DNA from: Fructilactobacillus hinvesii
Lineage (GTDB): Bacteria > Bacillota > Bacilli > Lactobacillales > Lactobacillaceae
Direction: 5' to 3'
Assembly: GCF_024029435.1 (NCBI RefSeq)
Contig: NZ_CP097118.1
Span: forward strand, 124,001-188,000
DNA: 64,000 nt
Shown: piece by piece, positions 1 to 7,950 of the stretch
Layout of the letters: each line of letters starts with the position of its first letter
Position numbering within the stretch: position 1 is the stretch's first letter
Made by a program: the position numbers and the translations under genes
Notes under the pieces: generated by a model
Databases searched by the model: none
What the model was told of the DNA's origin: nothing
What the model saw: only the letters and a program-made list of their open reading frames with translations

Positions 1-1354
1 CAGTGATTCCACGCCGTTCATCCAGTAGTGGTTTTTCTAAATCGGCACTCATAAAGTCTGTTTTTAACTGCTTCTGTGTCGTGCCTTGTTGGTAGTAATC
101 GTACCGATGTTTAACTGGGGTATAAACTCCCACCTGGGGCGGACGATTCCCCTTTTCCCAATCATTATCGGCTTGAATCTTAACGTTGCGCATCCCCAAC
201 ATCACCGCCGTTACGGCCAATAATCCGACTAAGGCAAAGATGGATTCAAAGCTCCAGTGCCAACGCGGAGTTTGTAACACCTGGGTCAAAGACATGAGCA
301 CACTAGCTAATAATAGGAGCGCTGCAAATGAAAAGAAGCGTGAGGGAAACTGCAAAAAGTGTTGCAAAAACGGAAAAACTCGTTGCATCAACCGCCACGG
401 AAACAGGGTCGAGGATAACCAAAAGAAGACCAGTCCCACGCCGGTTAGAAAGTAGTTTAACCGGTGCAGTGGTCGAACCAGGAATACCAACAAAAGTTGT
501 AATCCTAAGATTACGATGAACACAATCCCTACATCCGCCTGTAACCAGTTCGGACTCATCAAGTGCATAGCACCAGTCCGTAAACTCTTAACGGCAAACG
601 GTGACACCAACCGATTTTGCAACACGACGTTCAAGAAAGTTACCGTGTAGTTAGCCGTCAGCACTACCGCCAACAGTACGTTCAAGGCTACGCGGCCGAG
701 GTACTTCCCTTTAGATGCTGCCTGCTTCCACCCCACTAAAAAGAATGGTAACAGCAAACAACAGGTCATCACTGCACTCAACGTGTGCACCTCAATCAGA
801 ATCGACATAATGAGGCCAAGCCCCCAGTGAATCTGACGTGGTTCCCCCTTTATCAAACTTAGTCCCGCCAAAACGGCAAAAGGCAACAGCATCGCGCCCC
901 AATCTAAAAATGCGGAACTGGTAATCCAGTAAGTAATAAAATTCTGGGCTAAGTAAATAACCGCTCCTAAAACCGCTAGGACCGGATGAATCTGTAACCG
1001 GCGAAACAGGATCCAGGCACTAAGACCCGCTCCCACTAAAATCAAGCCCCCGGTCAGCATTTGAAAACTAAACCAGCTTCCGGTTAACCACAAAAAGACT
1101 CCTAAGAGATACGCAAAATAAGGTCCATATAGCGCGTTAATCATCTGGCCCGAACGCTGGTAGCCAAAGTTACTCATGAAGTAATTAAAATGGCCCGTCC
1201 GTAACTGTTCTGCTGCATCATAAATGCGATTAAAGTGAAAAAAAGTGTCGTAGCCGAGAATCACCGTGTGTAATTTCCACTGCATCAACATAATTAATGC
1301 CGACGCAAGTCCAATTAACAGAACTGCCGATCCCCACGCCCGAAATTTTTGCAC
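1..1354 (-). CDS. YfhO-like / PTPS-related multi-spanning membrane protein (partial)
   Basis: An open frame of 451 codons runs off the left edge, so the C-terminus is missing. I place the start at a GTG preceded by AAAGGAGG with 8 nt spacing. The protein is almost entirely hydrophobic segments. An early extracytoplasmic loop carries GYDTFFHFNRI (about residues 34-44), resembling the D-containing loop of YfhO and '6-pyruvoyl-tetrahydropterin synthase-related' membrane proteins, which look like GT-C glycosyltransferases. The gene at 5527-7227 has the same layout (FDLQFHLTSV in the same loop), so the two are probably distant paralogues. Such proteins usually decorate cell-wall polymers; the substrate cannot be read from sequence. 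Confidence 0.7.
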   Translation of the reverse strand, partial: MQKFRAWGSAVLLIGLASALIMLMQWKLHTVILGYDTFFHFNRIYDAAEQLRTGHFNYFMSNFGYQRSGQMINALYGPYFAYLLGVFLWLTGSWFSFQMLTGGLILVGAGLSAWILFRRLQIHPVLAVLGAVIYLAQNFITYWITSSAFLDWGAMLLPFAVLAGLSLIKGEPRQIHWGLGLIMSILIEVHTLSAVMTCCLLLPFFLVGWKQAASKGKYLGRVALNVLLAVVLTANYTVTFLNVVLQNRLVSPFAVKSLRTGAMHLMSPNWLQADVGIVFIVILGLQLLLVFLVRPLHRLNYFLTGVGLVFFWLSSTLFPWRLMQRVFPFLQHFLQFPSRFFSFAALLLLASVLMSLTQVLQTPRWHWSFESIFALVGLLAVTAVMLGMRNVKIQADNDWEKGNRPPQVGVYTPVKHRYDYYQQGTTQKQLKTDFMSADLEKPLLDERRGIT

Positions 1355-1401
1355 CAGTGATGCCTCCTTTTCTTTTTAACTTTTCCATTTTACACCAAAA
1401 A

Positions 1402-1433
1402 AGCACCCCTCACCACGATGAAAGAGGGATGCC
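1402..1433 (-). terminator. Rho-independent terminator
   Basis: GCATCCCTC pairs with GAGGGGTGC and is followed on the minus strand by a T run. It closes the transcript of the small membrane protein upstream. Confidence 0.75.
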
Positions 1434-1436
1434 CAT

Positions 1437-1652
1437 TTATGCTTGTTTGCGGCGTTTCCACACGTAATAAAGCGTTACCAATCCATACGGAATGTACGCA
1501 CAGACCACCAAAATGGCAAGAATAATTACCAAAGGCGTCACCGCTTTTTGGACAAAGTACACCACGATGAGCGCCAAACATAACGGGGTAATTGTCCAAT
1601 TAGCAATCCGGCGGAGCTTGATTAAACGCTGATCAATTTCATCTTGCTTCAT
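1437..1652 (-). CDS. Small two-helix membrane protein, unknown
   Basis: This 71-residue protein has a charged N-terminus (MKQDEIDQRLIKLRR), two hydrophobic segments at about residues 18-34 and 38-60, and a basic tail WKRRKQA. AAGGAGAT lies at good spacing before the ATG. It sits 22 bp downstream of the nitroreductase and may be co-transcribed with it. I do not recognise a family; the positive-inside rule suggests both ends are cytoplasmic. Confidence 0.65.
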   Translation of the reverse strand: MKQDEIDQRLIKLRRIANWTITPLCLALIVVYFVQKAVTPLVIILAILVVCAYIPYGLVTLYYVWKRRKQA

Positions 1653-1674
1653 CGCAAACCATCTCCTTCAAGCA

Positions 1675-2280
1675 TTACTGAAAGACTTTAAAGCGTTGAT
1701 CGTCATCCATGAAGTCCTTGTCGGCAGCCGGCTTTTCTACGGAACCAAAGTTCATTTCGGCCCGCAATTGCCAACTAGCAGGCAACTTAAATTCAGCCGC
1801 TACAGCACTGTTAATTAGCGGATCATAATGTTGAATGTTAACCCCTAACCCATTTTCCTCAAGCCCGGTCCACACGGCAAACTGAGCGTTCCCCTGTGCT
1901 TCTTCAGACCAGTTGTATTCTTGGTATTGGTAAGTAGCCAGTTTCTCGTTATCGGCGTAAGACTGAACCACCTTCATGTCGGTAAAGAAGAGAATCGAAC
2001 CAAAGGCATTTCTAAAACTACTAATCTTTGCTTTGGTCCGTAAGAAAGCGTCTGGAGCGACCTTTTCTTCTAAAGCAGTCTCAACGATATCCCACAACTT
2101 TTCGTGGTGTTCGTTAAACAGGATGACAGCCCGCACTGGTTGGCTGTTAAAAGCCGATGGTGTGTGGCGAATCACCGCTTTAATGTATTCCGTTAGTTCT
2201 GGTTCTGGAATCTGAACGTTGCGACCTAGGTTATAAATGGTGCGCCGGTGTTTCATCAAATCTAGTAATTGGGTATCCAA
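1675..2280 (-). CDS. Nitroreductase family protein
   Basis: The 201-residue length is typical of the small FMN-dependent nitroreductases of lactic acid bacteria (HBN/CinD-like group). N-terminal hallmarks are the RRTIYNL segment (about residues 12-18) and HTPSAFNSQPVRAV (about 39-52), which contributes to FMN binding. GLGVNIQHY near residue 145 is the conserved C-terminal flavin region. It probably reduces quinones or nitro compounds with NAD(P)H in the cytosol. It starts 11 bp after the stop of the upstream dehydrogenase, so it lies in that operon and may help redox balance. Confidence 0.85.
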   Translation of the reverse strand: MDTQLLDLMKHRRTIYNLGRNVQIPEPELTEYIKAVIRHTPSAFNSQPVRAVILFNEHHEKLWDIVETALEEKVAPDAFLRTKAKISSFRNAFGSILFFTDMKVVQSYADNEKLATYQYQEYNWSEEAQGNAQFAVWTGLEENGLGVNIQHYDPLINSAVAAEFKLPASWQLRAEMNFGSVEKPAADKDFMDDDQRFKVFQ

Positions 2281-2291
2281 AGTAGCTCCTC

Positions 2292-3284
2292 CTATTTAAT
2301 TTGGTTTTCGGTTTCGCCTTTTTCAATGGCATCCTGAAAGTTTTGGAAGCTCACCCGAATCATATCCTGAGTAGCCGGTTGGGTATCATAACCCATGTGA
2401 GGAGTAATAATAACGTTGGGGTAGTGCTTCATCAAACTCAATAACTCTGGATTGGGAATGTCGTCTAAGCTATCGAATTGCTTCCCATCAATGGCCATTT
2501 CGTTCGGAATCACGTCAGCAGCATAGCCAGCTAAATTTCCGTCGACAAGTGCATCTGAAACGGCATCCGTATCCACTAATTCTCCGCGCGCCGTATTAAC
2601 CAATACGGCACTGTTCTTCATGTTTCCAATTTCAATGGCCCCAATCATGAGATCATTTTCACCTGGGAAGTAGGGAACGTGAAGTGAGACAACGTCTGAT
2701 TGCATCAGTAATTCATTTAACGAAACAAAGTCAACGTTGGGATTATCATCCGGGTGACGTTGGTAACCAACCACATGAGCTCCTAGATTATGCCACAGTT
2801 CGGCTTCCGCTGCTCCCATGTGACCAACACCAATGATTCCAACCGTCAAATGATCAATTTCATTGGCAAAGTAATCCTGTTGCAAAATGAAGTTTCCCTG
2901 ATTGGTGTTATCAGCTGCTTCTGGCACGTGGCGAATCAGGTCCAAGCCCATCGTCAAAGCCAATTCAGCCACAGAGTATGGCGAATAACTAGGTACCCGG
3001 GCCACCATGATGTCTCTAGCGCTCGCAGCGTCTAGATCAATGTTGTTGTAACCCACAAACCGAGTAAAGCAATACTTAACGTCCAGCCCTTTCAGCGCTG
3101 CCAATAAGTCAGCGTTAGCAATGGTCGTCCCATCAATCAGAACTCCAATCGAGCCTTCAGCCGTATCTACGTTTGCTTCTGTTAGTGGTTCTGTTAGTAA
3201 GTTTAAGTCGAAGCGACCGTGATTTAAGTCTTCGTACATTGGTTTTTCAAACTCACGGACGTTATACACCGTAATTTTAGCCAT
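2292..3284 (-). CDS. D-2-hydroxyacid dehydrogenase (D-lactate dehydrogenase family), copy 2
   Basis: This 330-residue NAD-dependent D-lactate dehydrogenase-type enzyme reduces 2-oxoacids such as pyruvate. The Rossmann motif GIIGVGHMG is near residue 151. Catalytic residues fit the family: Arg in VNTARGE, Glu in the following AADVIPNE region and His in ITPHMGYDT. The ATG at 3284 is preferred over an upstream in-frame start because AAGGAA precedes it and the protein then aligns with its neighbour (both begin with a KITVYNVRE segment). It lies 13 bp after the first copy. The paralogues have diverged substantially, so their substrates may differ, for example pyruvate versus branched or aromatic 2-oxoacids. 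Confidence 0.88.
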   Translation of the reverse strand: MAKITVYNVREFEKPMYEDLNHGRFDLNLLTEPLTEANVDTAEGSIGVLIDGTTIANADLLAALKGLDVKYCFTRFVGYNNIDLDAASARDIMVARVPSYSPYSVAELALTMGLDLIRHVPEAADNTNQGNFILQQDYFANEIDHLTVGIIGVGHMGAAEAELWHNLGAHVVGYQRHPDDNPNVDFVSLNELLMQSDVVSLHVPYFPGENDLMIGAIEIGNMKNSAVLVNTARGELVDTDAVSDALVDGNLAGYAADVIPNEMAIDGKQFDSLDDIPNPELLSLMKHYPNVIITPHMGYDTQPATQDMIRVSFQNFQDAIEKGETENQIK

Positions 3285-3297
3285 CTTTAATTCCTTC

Positions 3298-4296
3298 CTA
3301 CTCGTTGATTGGGTACAATGGAGTGCCCTTTTCCAACGTGTTGGCAAAGTTCTCAAAGCTAATCCGAATCATGTCTTCTACCGCTGGTTCCGTAAAGAAG
3401 CCCATGTGCGGGGTTACCAGCACGTTCGGGTAGTTTTTCATTAATTCAATGTTAATTGGGCTCGGTAAATCATCGAGGGAGTCAAACTGTTTGCCAATGA
3501 TGGCGTCTTCATCCAAGATCACATCGGTTCCATAACCACCGATTTTGTTGCTTCGGATTGCATCAGCTACCGCTTGGTTATCAACCACTTGGCCCCGTGC
3601 GGTGTTAACCAAAATGGCATCATCCTTCATTTTATCAAGTTCTGCATCACCAATGAGATTACCAGTTTGACCAGGAATGTACGGAATGTGCAGTGAAACG
3701 ATGTCTGACTTATGCAGCAAAGTATCCATATCCGTAAATTCAACCACATCATTGTTTGGATCTGGTTTCCGTTTGAACGCCAATACCTTAGCTCCTAAAG
3801 CCTTGTACAGCTTAGCTTCGGTCATCCCAATCTTACCAGCTCCAATGATTCCAACCGTAGCGCTGTGAATTTCGTTAGCGTAATAAGTGGGTAGCAAGCG
3901 AAAATCACCGGCATGGGTGTTAGCAGTCGCTTGAGAAACATTCCGGAAGAGGGTTAACCCTAAACTCAGTGACAATTCAGCCACAGCCCGTGGTGAGTAG
4001 TTTGGAACATTTGCCACTTGAATCCCTAGGTTCCGGGCTGCTTTCACGTTAATGTTGTTAATTCCCACCACTCGAGTGTAAATGTACTTAACGCCGTAAC
4101 CAGCTAATTTTTCAATTACTTCTTCATCACAGTCATCAAAGGCCGTGATTAAAATAGCATCGGCTCCGTCCGCACGGTCCACGTTATCAAGCGTCATCCG
4201 TTCTGCAACTAAAGTCAGCTCATAATTATCTTTGTTCAACTTCTCAAACAGTGGGGTTTCCACCTCACGTACGTTATACACAGTTATTTTAAACAT
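3298..4296 (-). CDS. D-lactate dehydrogenase family protein, copy 1
   Basis: The protein has about 332 residues and begins MFKITVYNVREVE. GAGGAG lies 7 nt from this ATG, whereas the alternative ATG two codons earlier is too close. The nucleotide-binding loop is GIIGAGKIGM, and the Arg (NTARGQ), Glu (GTDVILDEDA) and His (TPHMGFFTEP) catalytic triad of the D-LDH family is present. It would convert pyruvate and NADH to D-lactate, the terminal NAD-regenerating step of lactic fermentation. First gene of a four-gene minus-strand run; the spacer at 4303-4467 separates it from the divergent acyltransferase. Confidence 0.9.
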   Translation of the reverse strand: MFKITVYNVREVETPLFEKLNKDNYELTLVAERMTLDNVDRADGADAILITAFDDCDEEVIEKLAGYGVKYIYTRVVGINNINVKAARNLGIQVANVPNYSPRAVAELSLSLGLTLFRNVSQATANTHAGDFRLLPTYYANEIHSATVGIIGAGKIGMTEAKLYKALGAKVLAFKRKPDPNNDVVEFTDMDTLLHKSDIVSLHIPYIPGQTGNLIGDAELDKMKDDAILVNTARGQVVDNQAVADAIRSNKIGGYGTDVILDEDAIIGKQFDSLDDLPSPINIELMKNYPNVLVTPHMGFFTEPAVEDMIRISFENFANTLEKGTPLYPINE

Positions 4297-4467
4297 ATTC
4301 ATTCTCCTCGTTGGGTCGTCTACTTCTAATTATAAGGTACTTCGAATTTAGATGGCAAGAAATTAGGAAAACTCTATAATTTAGATTTGAAAAGCAGTGA
4401 AATTTGACCAAATCAATGTCATACTTAGAAATGGTGTTAATAAAGTCTTAAGAAAGGTGCTTAGTTT

Positions 4468-5487
4468 ATGCATAAGCGAATCATCTATATCGATTTAGTT
4501 AATATTTTTGCCATCTTCGCAGTTCTAATGCTACATTCCTCGCAATATATCTCTAAAAACGGACTAGTTTTAAAAAATAACATCATTCAAGCTATTTTTG
4601 TCCCTGCCGTCTATCTCTTTTTTATGAATTCTGGAGCTACACTTCTAAATTATAGAACTAAATATTCGACTAAAACCTTTTTAGTTAAACGAATTAAAAG
4701 AGTTGGCGTTCCACTAATAATTTGGAGCCTGCTTTACTATTTGTATGACATTAGATTCACTGCTTTTCCCGGTCCAATCGCTCACCCGCACCCTGGGATC
4801 ACAGATTTTATCTACAGCTTTTTGAACAACAACATCAATAATATTTTTTGGTTCTTCTACGCTGTCATTCTTCTTTATCTACTTACTCCAATATTGGCAG
4901 TCCTAGCTAATAAAAATAAAGATCTCCTCTTCTATTTAGTCGGTTTAAATTTTATCGGGAATTACGTTTACTTGTACTATGCTCATGCCCTCAATCTTCC
5001 AATCATTGGCGGAACAACTGGACTACAGATTAATCCCATTGCTTCTGAATTTGTCGGTTTTTTTATTATGGGTTATCTCATTAAAAGCAATTATTTTTCC
5101 GACAAGGCACAAAAAATTATGATTAGCTTGGGAGTCGTTTCCTTATTTATATCATTATTGCTGTGTCTTTTTAAACTCGATAATTTGGCAATTGGTGGTG
5201 CTTTACTCTTCTTTTATTCCACCGCTCTATACCTTTTAATTAAAAAAAGTAGTGAAGTCACAAACTTTTTCTATCATCATGCAAAGCTATTTGCTAGCGC
5301 TGCTTCAACTAGCTTGGGAATTTACATTCTTCATCCCTTATTTTTTAAAATTTTTGAAATCTTATTTAATCCGCACCCCACTAGTTTCCTTTACGTTTGG
5401 ATTATGCCAATCGTTACCTACTTGATTGGGTGTGTATTCCTATTTATGATTAGAAAAGTTAAAATAATTAAAAGCATCCTACCATAA
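4468..5487 (+). CDS. Acyltransferase 3 family membrane protein
   Basis: This 339-residue integral membrane protein has about ten hydrophobic segments. The N-terminus YIDLVNIFAIFAVLMLH carries the family's first-helix signature, with the catalytic-type His at about residue 22. There is no SGNH extension, unlike the OatA homologue at 25752. Members O-acylate cell-wall or exopolysaccharide sugars. AAAGGTG precedes the ATG. It is followed 39 bp later by a YfhO-like protein, and both are clearly more AT-rich than flanking genes, suggesting acquisition together. The acyl acceptor is unknown, but the nearby polysaccharide operon makes a surface glycan likely. Confidence 0.82.
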   Translation: MHKRIIYIDLVNIFAIFAVLMLHSSQYISKNGLVLKNNIIQAIFVPAVYLFFMNSGATLLNYRTKYSTKTFLVKRIKRVGVPLIIWSLLYYLYDIRFTAFPGPIAHPHPGITDFIYSFLNNNINNIFWFFYAVILLYLLTPILAVLANKNKDLLFYLVGLNFIGNYVYLYYAHALNLPIIGGTTGLQINPIASEFVGFFIMGYLIKSNYFSDKAQKIMISLGVVSLFISLLLCLFKLDNLAIGGALLFFYSTALYLLIKKSSEVTNFFYHHAKLFASAASTSLGIYILHPLFFKIFEILFNPHPTSFLYVWIMPIVTYLIGCVFLFMIRKVKIIKSILP

Positions 5488-5526
5488 AAAAGTAAATATA
5501 AAATAATTAATATAAAGGAAAAATCA

Positions 5527-7227
5527 ATGCTAAAATTACAACGTGTTTTTAAAGACCATCTGCAAGAAATAATTGTCATCGGTTTTGCTTTCATATCATT
5601 ATTAATGATTCTTCCGTTGCTCCACGGTGGAATTGTTTATAATCAATTTGATTTACAATTTCATTTAACGAGTGTTCAGGAGAGTTACTTAAATTTAAAA
5701 AACGGAAATTGGAATCAGATTGTTCCTGCAATCAGTACGAGGAGCTTTGGTTCCTTTGGATATCCCAATAATCTTTTTTATCCGATTTTTACGTTCTTAC
5801 CTGAAGCACTTATTCATTTAATTATCCCTAATCCTTGGTTAGCCTATCTTTTATTCATGGCTCTAGTCATATTTTTGATTTTTATTTCAATGTACATCCT
5901 AGGATTAAAGCTAAAATTCCCGGTATTTGCTTCAGCATTAGGTGCTTTAATTTATGGTTTTTCTGGATTCGTATTTCTCTGGTCCTATAATAATGAAGAT
6001 CTTGCCCAAGTAATTGGATTAATGTTTCTGCCAATGGTCTTTTGGGGACTTTATCAGATCATTTTAAAAAAGCAAAACAAATGGATTTGGCTTAGCTTGG
6101 GTATGTTTGGAATTGCCATGACGCATATTCTGTCATTATTAATAGTTTCATTTTTTGTTGCCTTTCTTCTTCTATTTTTATTAATTAATCCCCATCAATC
6201 ATGGAAGGAAAAAGGAAAACGATTCTTGAAATTTATTTATGCAACAATCACTACTATTCTGATGGGATCATTTTTTCTCATTCCACTAGCAGTTAATATG
6301 CACTATAACGGTGACATCACGGTCGCAATCCTGCAACTAAGCAAGTTTACCATTTCTCTTTCTAATTTCTTCTTTAGTAATATTTACGCAATTCACACTC
6401 AGCCTAATTGGACGGAATCAAGTGGAATTGGAATCACCAGTTTAATTACGTTACTGGTAATTGCTTTCAATTGGAAAAAGTTAAATTTTTTCTTTAAATA
6501 TTTAACAATTGGATTAGGATTATTCAGTCTTCTTTGTACCAATCTCTTCCCTTGGGATTTATTCCAAAACTTACTAAAATTCATTCAATTCCCGATTCGC
6601 TTCATGATGATTGTAAGTTTCTTAATTGCTCTAATTGGAGCAAAATCCTTTGCAAATCTTGAATTAGATTCGTCTTCTCTTCTTAATCAAAAAAATTATC
6701 AAAAACTAACTATCAGCTTATTTTTATTTTTAGGAATTTGCTCTTTCTATTCTGGAGCAGAATTTTTAAAGCACGGTGGCTTAAATAATCTTTCTCAAAA
6801 ACAATTCAAACGGGTCGCCACAAAATGGAATACGTTAGACTACTTGCCTCCCCAAGCGGTTAAGATTCAACCCAAATTAGAGGATCACGCTACCGCAAAA
6901 CTAAATCCCGGTAAAAAAATTAAACAAAAGAATTATCAGACAAAACCAAATGAACTTATCTATACAATCAATAGTTCTAAATCTTATTCAAAAATAGTTA
7001 TTCCGACTATTTATTACCCTGGATTTCAAACCACTGTAAATAATAGAGTCGTAAAAGTTAGAACAAATCAAAATAGAGCCATCGTGGTTCCAATTCAAAA
7101 GGGAGTTAATAAAATAACCGTGAAATACCAAGATCCCTTAATTAAAGTTGTTGCAATTTGGATCAGTATTTTCACTTGGATATTTATTCTCTTCAAATTT
7201 ATTTATAATTGGAAATTTGAAAGATAG
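5527..7227 (+). CDS. YfhO-like / PTPS-related multi-spanning membrane protein
   Basis: This 566-residue protein has about twelve hydrophobic segments and a hydrophilic domain of about 120 residues (roughly 425-545) before a final helix. The first outer loop FDLQFHLTSVQESY and the LFYPIFTFLP segment match the layout of YfhO-like GT-C proteins. The C-terminal external domain (PTIYYPGFQTTVNN, then VPIQKGVNKITVKYQDP) is also typical of YfhO proteins. It probably transfers a sugar from a lipid carrier outside the membrane. It is co-directional with the acyltransferase before it and strongly AT-rich. The partial gene at the window start is a likely paralogue. Confidence 0.75.
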   Translation: MLKLQRVFKDHLQEIIVIGFAFISLLMILPLLHGGIVYNQFDLQFHLTSVQESYLNLKNGNWNQIVPAISTRSFGSFGYPNNLFYPIFTFLPEALIHLIIPNPWLAYLLFMALVIFLIFISMYILGLKLKFPVFASALGALIYGFSGFVFLWSYNNEDLAQVIGLMFLPMVFWGLYQIILKKQNKWIWLSLGMFGIAMTHILSLLIVSFFVAFLLLFLLINPHQSWKEKGKRFLKFIYATITTILMGSFFLIPLAVNMHYNGDITVAILQLSKFTISLSNFFFSNIYAIHTQPNWTESSGIGITSLITLLVIAFNWKKLNFFFKYLTIGLGLFSLLCTNLFPWDLFQNLLKFIQFPIRFMMIVSFLIALIGAKSFANLELDSSSLLNQKNYQKLTISLFLFLGICSFYSGAEFLKHGGLNNLSQKQFKRVATKWNTLDYLPPQAVKIQPKLEDHATAKLNPGKKIKQKNYQTKPNELIYTINSSKSYSKIVIPTIYYPGFQTTVNNRVVKVRTNQNRAIVVPIQKGVNKITVKYQDPLIKVVAIWISIFTWIFILFKFIYNWKFER

Positions 7228-7300
7228 CAAAAGCTATCCGTGGCGTTGACCTGTACCCCCATAGGTTAAAATTAAAATTTTAATGGCTCTACAATTTTTG

Positions 7301-7344
7301 GTACTGATGACATTCACTAAGTGAATGTGGTCAGTACCTTTTTT
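7301..7344 (+). terminator. Hairpin with T run just inside the IS left end
   Basis: GTACTGA pairs with TCAGTAC and ACATTCAC with GTGAATGT around a TAA loop. A T6 run follows. It would stop transcription entering the element from the upstream gene. Confidence 0.65.
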
Positions 7345-7368
7345 GTATACTTAGTGAAAATAAAAAAA

Positions 7369-7397
7369 GAACATATCGGACGATCCCCGATATGTTC
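7369..7397 (+). repeat. Perfect inverted repeat in IS leader
   Basis: The arms GAACATATCGG and CCGATATGTTC (11 bp each) surround a 7-nt loop. They lie between the left IS end and the transposase start. Confidence 0.7.
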
Positions 7398-7423
7398 CCA
7401 ACCCCTAAAAGGAGTTAATTGTT

Positions 7424-7876
7424 ATGAATGAAATAACAATCAACAATTATATTAGGCCTCACAGACCCTAATATAATTGTTGATGATACCATGAAATCCA
7501 GAACAATTGTTAAAGAAGATGGCATCACTAAAAATTATTGGCACTTTATTTTAACTTATAAATCAAAGTGCAAAAACTGTGGACATTACTTGAATAAGAA
7601 TGGCTTTAAAAAGGTTCAACACTTGGCACCCGCAGGTCTTTGGGGCTTAAATTTTATTGTCATCAAGAAGAAATCAAAAATAGCTTTACTTATTCCTTCA
7701 GTAATGGTCCTTTAGAAGGAATTAATAACAAAATCAAAGTCATAAATAGAACCGCTGATGGTCATCGTAGTTTCAAGAATTTCAGACTTAGAATTCTCAT
7801 CTCATTTTCAAACAACTATTTCTCAAAAAATTATAAACAAAAAGCGACAGAATCGATTAAGGATTCCATCGCCTAG
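7424..7876 (+). pseudogene. ISL3 family transposase remnant
   Basis: AAAGGAG precedes an ATG at 7424. The first frame (MNEITINNYI) breaks after about ten codons; the next frame continues as LGLTDPNIIVDDTMKSR, typical of the ISL3 N-terminus. A CKNCGHYL zinc-binding half follows. The reading then jumps into another frame whose sequence NGPLEGINNKIKVINRTADGHRSF is the conserved ISL3 C-terminus. About two thirds of a normal transposase (around 420 residues) is missing, including most of the catalytic core. The gene therefore has at least two frame disruptions and a large deletion. Confidence 0.82.
7439..7484. repeat. Perfect 18-bp inverted repeat over the transposase start
   Basis: ATCAACAATTATATTAGG at 7439-7456 is repeated exactly in inverted orientation at 7467-7484, with a 10-nt loop. 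It lies only 15 nt after the transposase start codon and covers the site of the first frameshift. Confidence 0.8.
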
Positions 7877-7950
7877 TGTCAGACTCATTTATTAAATGAT
7901 CTACTCATCAGTACCATTTGACAAAGAGCCAAAAATGACAGCCTTGTTTA

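Larger units (their letters stand above)
7285..7930 (+). mobile_element. Decayed ISL3-type insertion sequence with internal deletion
   Basis: The element is 646 bp and bounded by 26-bp inverted repeats (7285-7310 and 7905-7930) that share GGCTCT at the outer end and GGTACTGATGA at the inner end. Inside are the start and the end of an ISL3-like transposase, joined after loss of the middle. The flanking octamers (ATTTTAAT and AAAAATGA) do not match, so no target duplication is visible. It cannot encode an active transposase but its ends look intact. It separates the AT-rich island from the glucansucrase gene. Confidence 0.8.

Noticed and set aside
186..519. Two short rightward open frames at the window start
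   Set aside because: They lie opposite the long leftward membrane-protein frame, which has a good ribosome-binding site and coherent hydrophobic protein.
7491..7876. Two small independent genes in the IS region
   Set aside because: They read as N- and C-terminal parts of one ISL3 transposase in different frames, so I treat them as a pseudogene.
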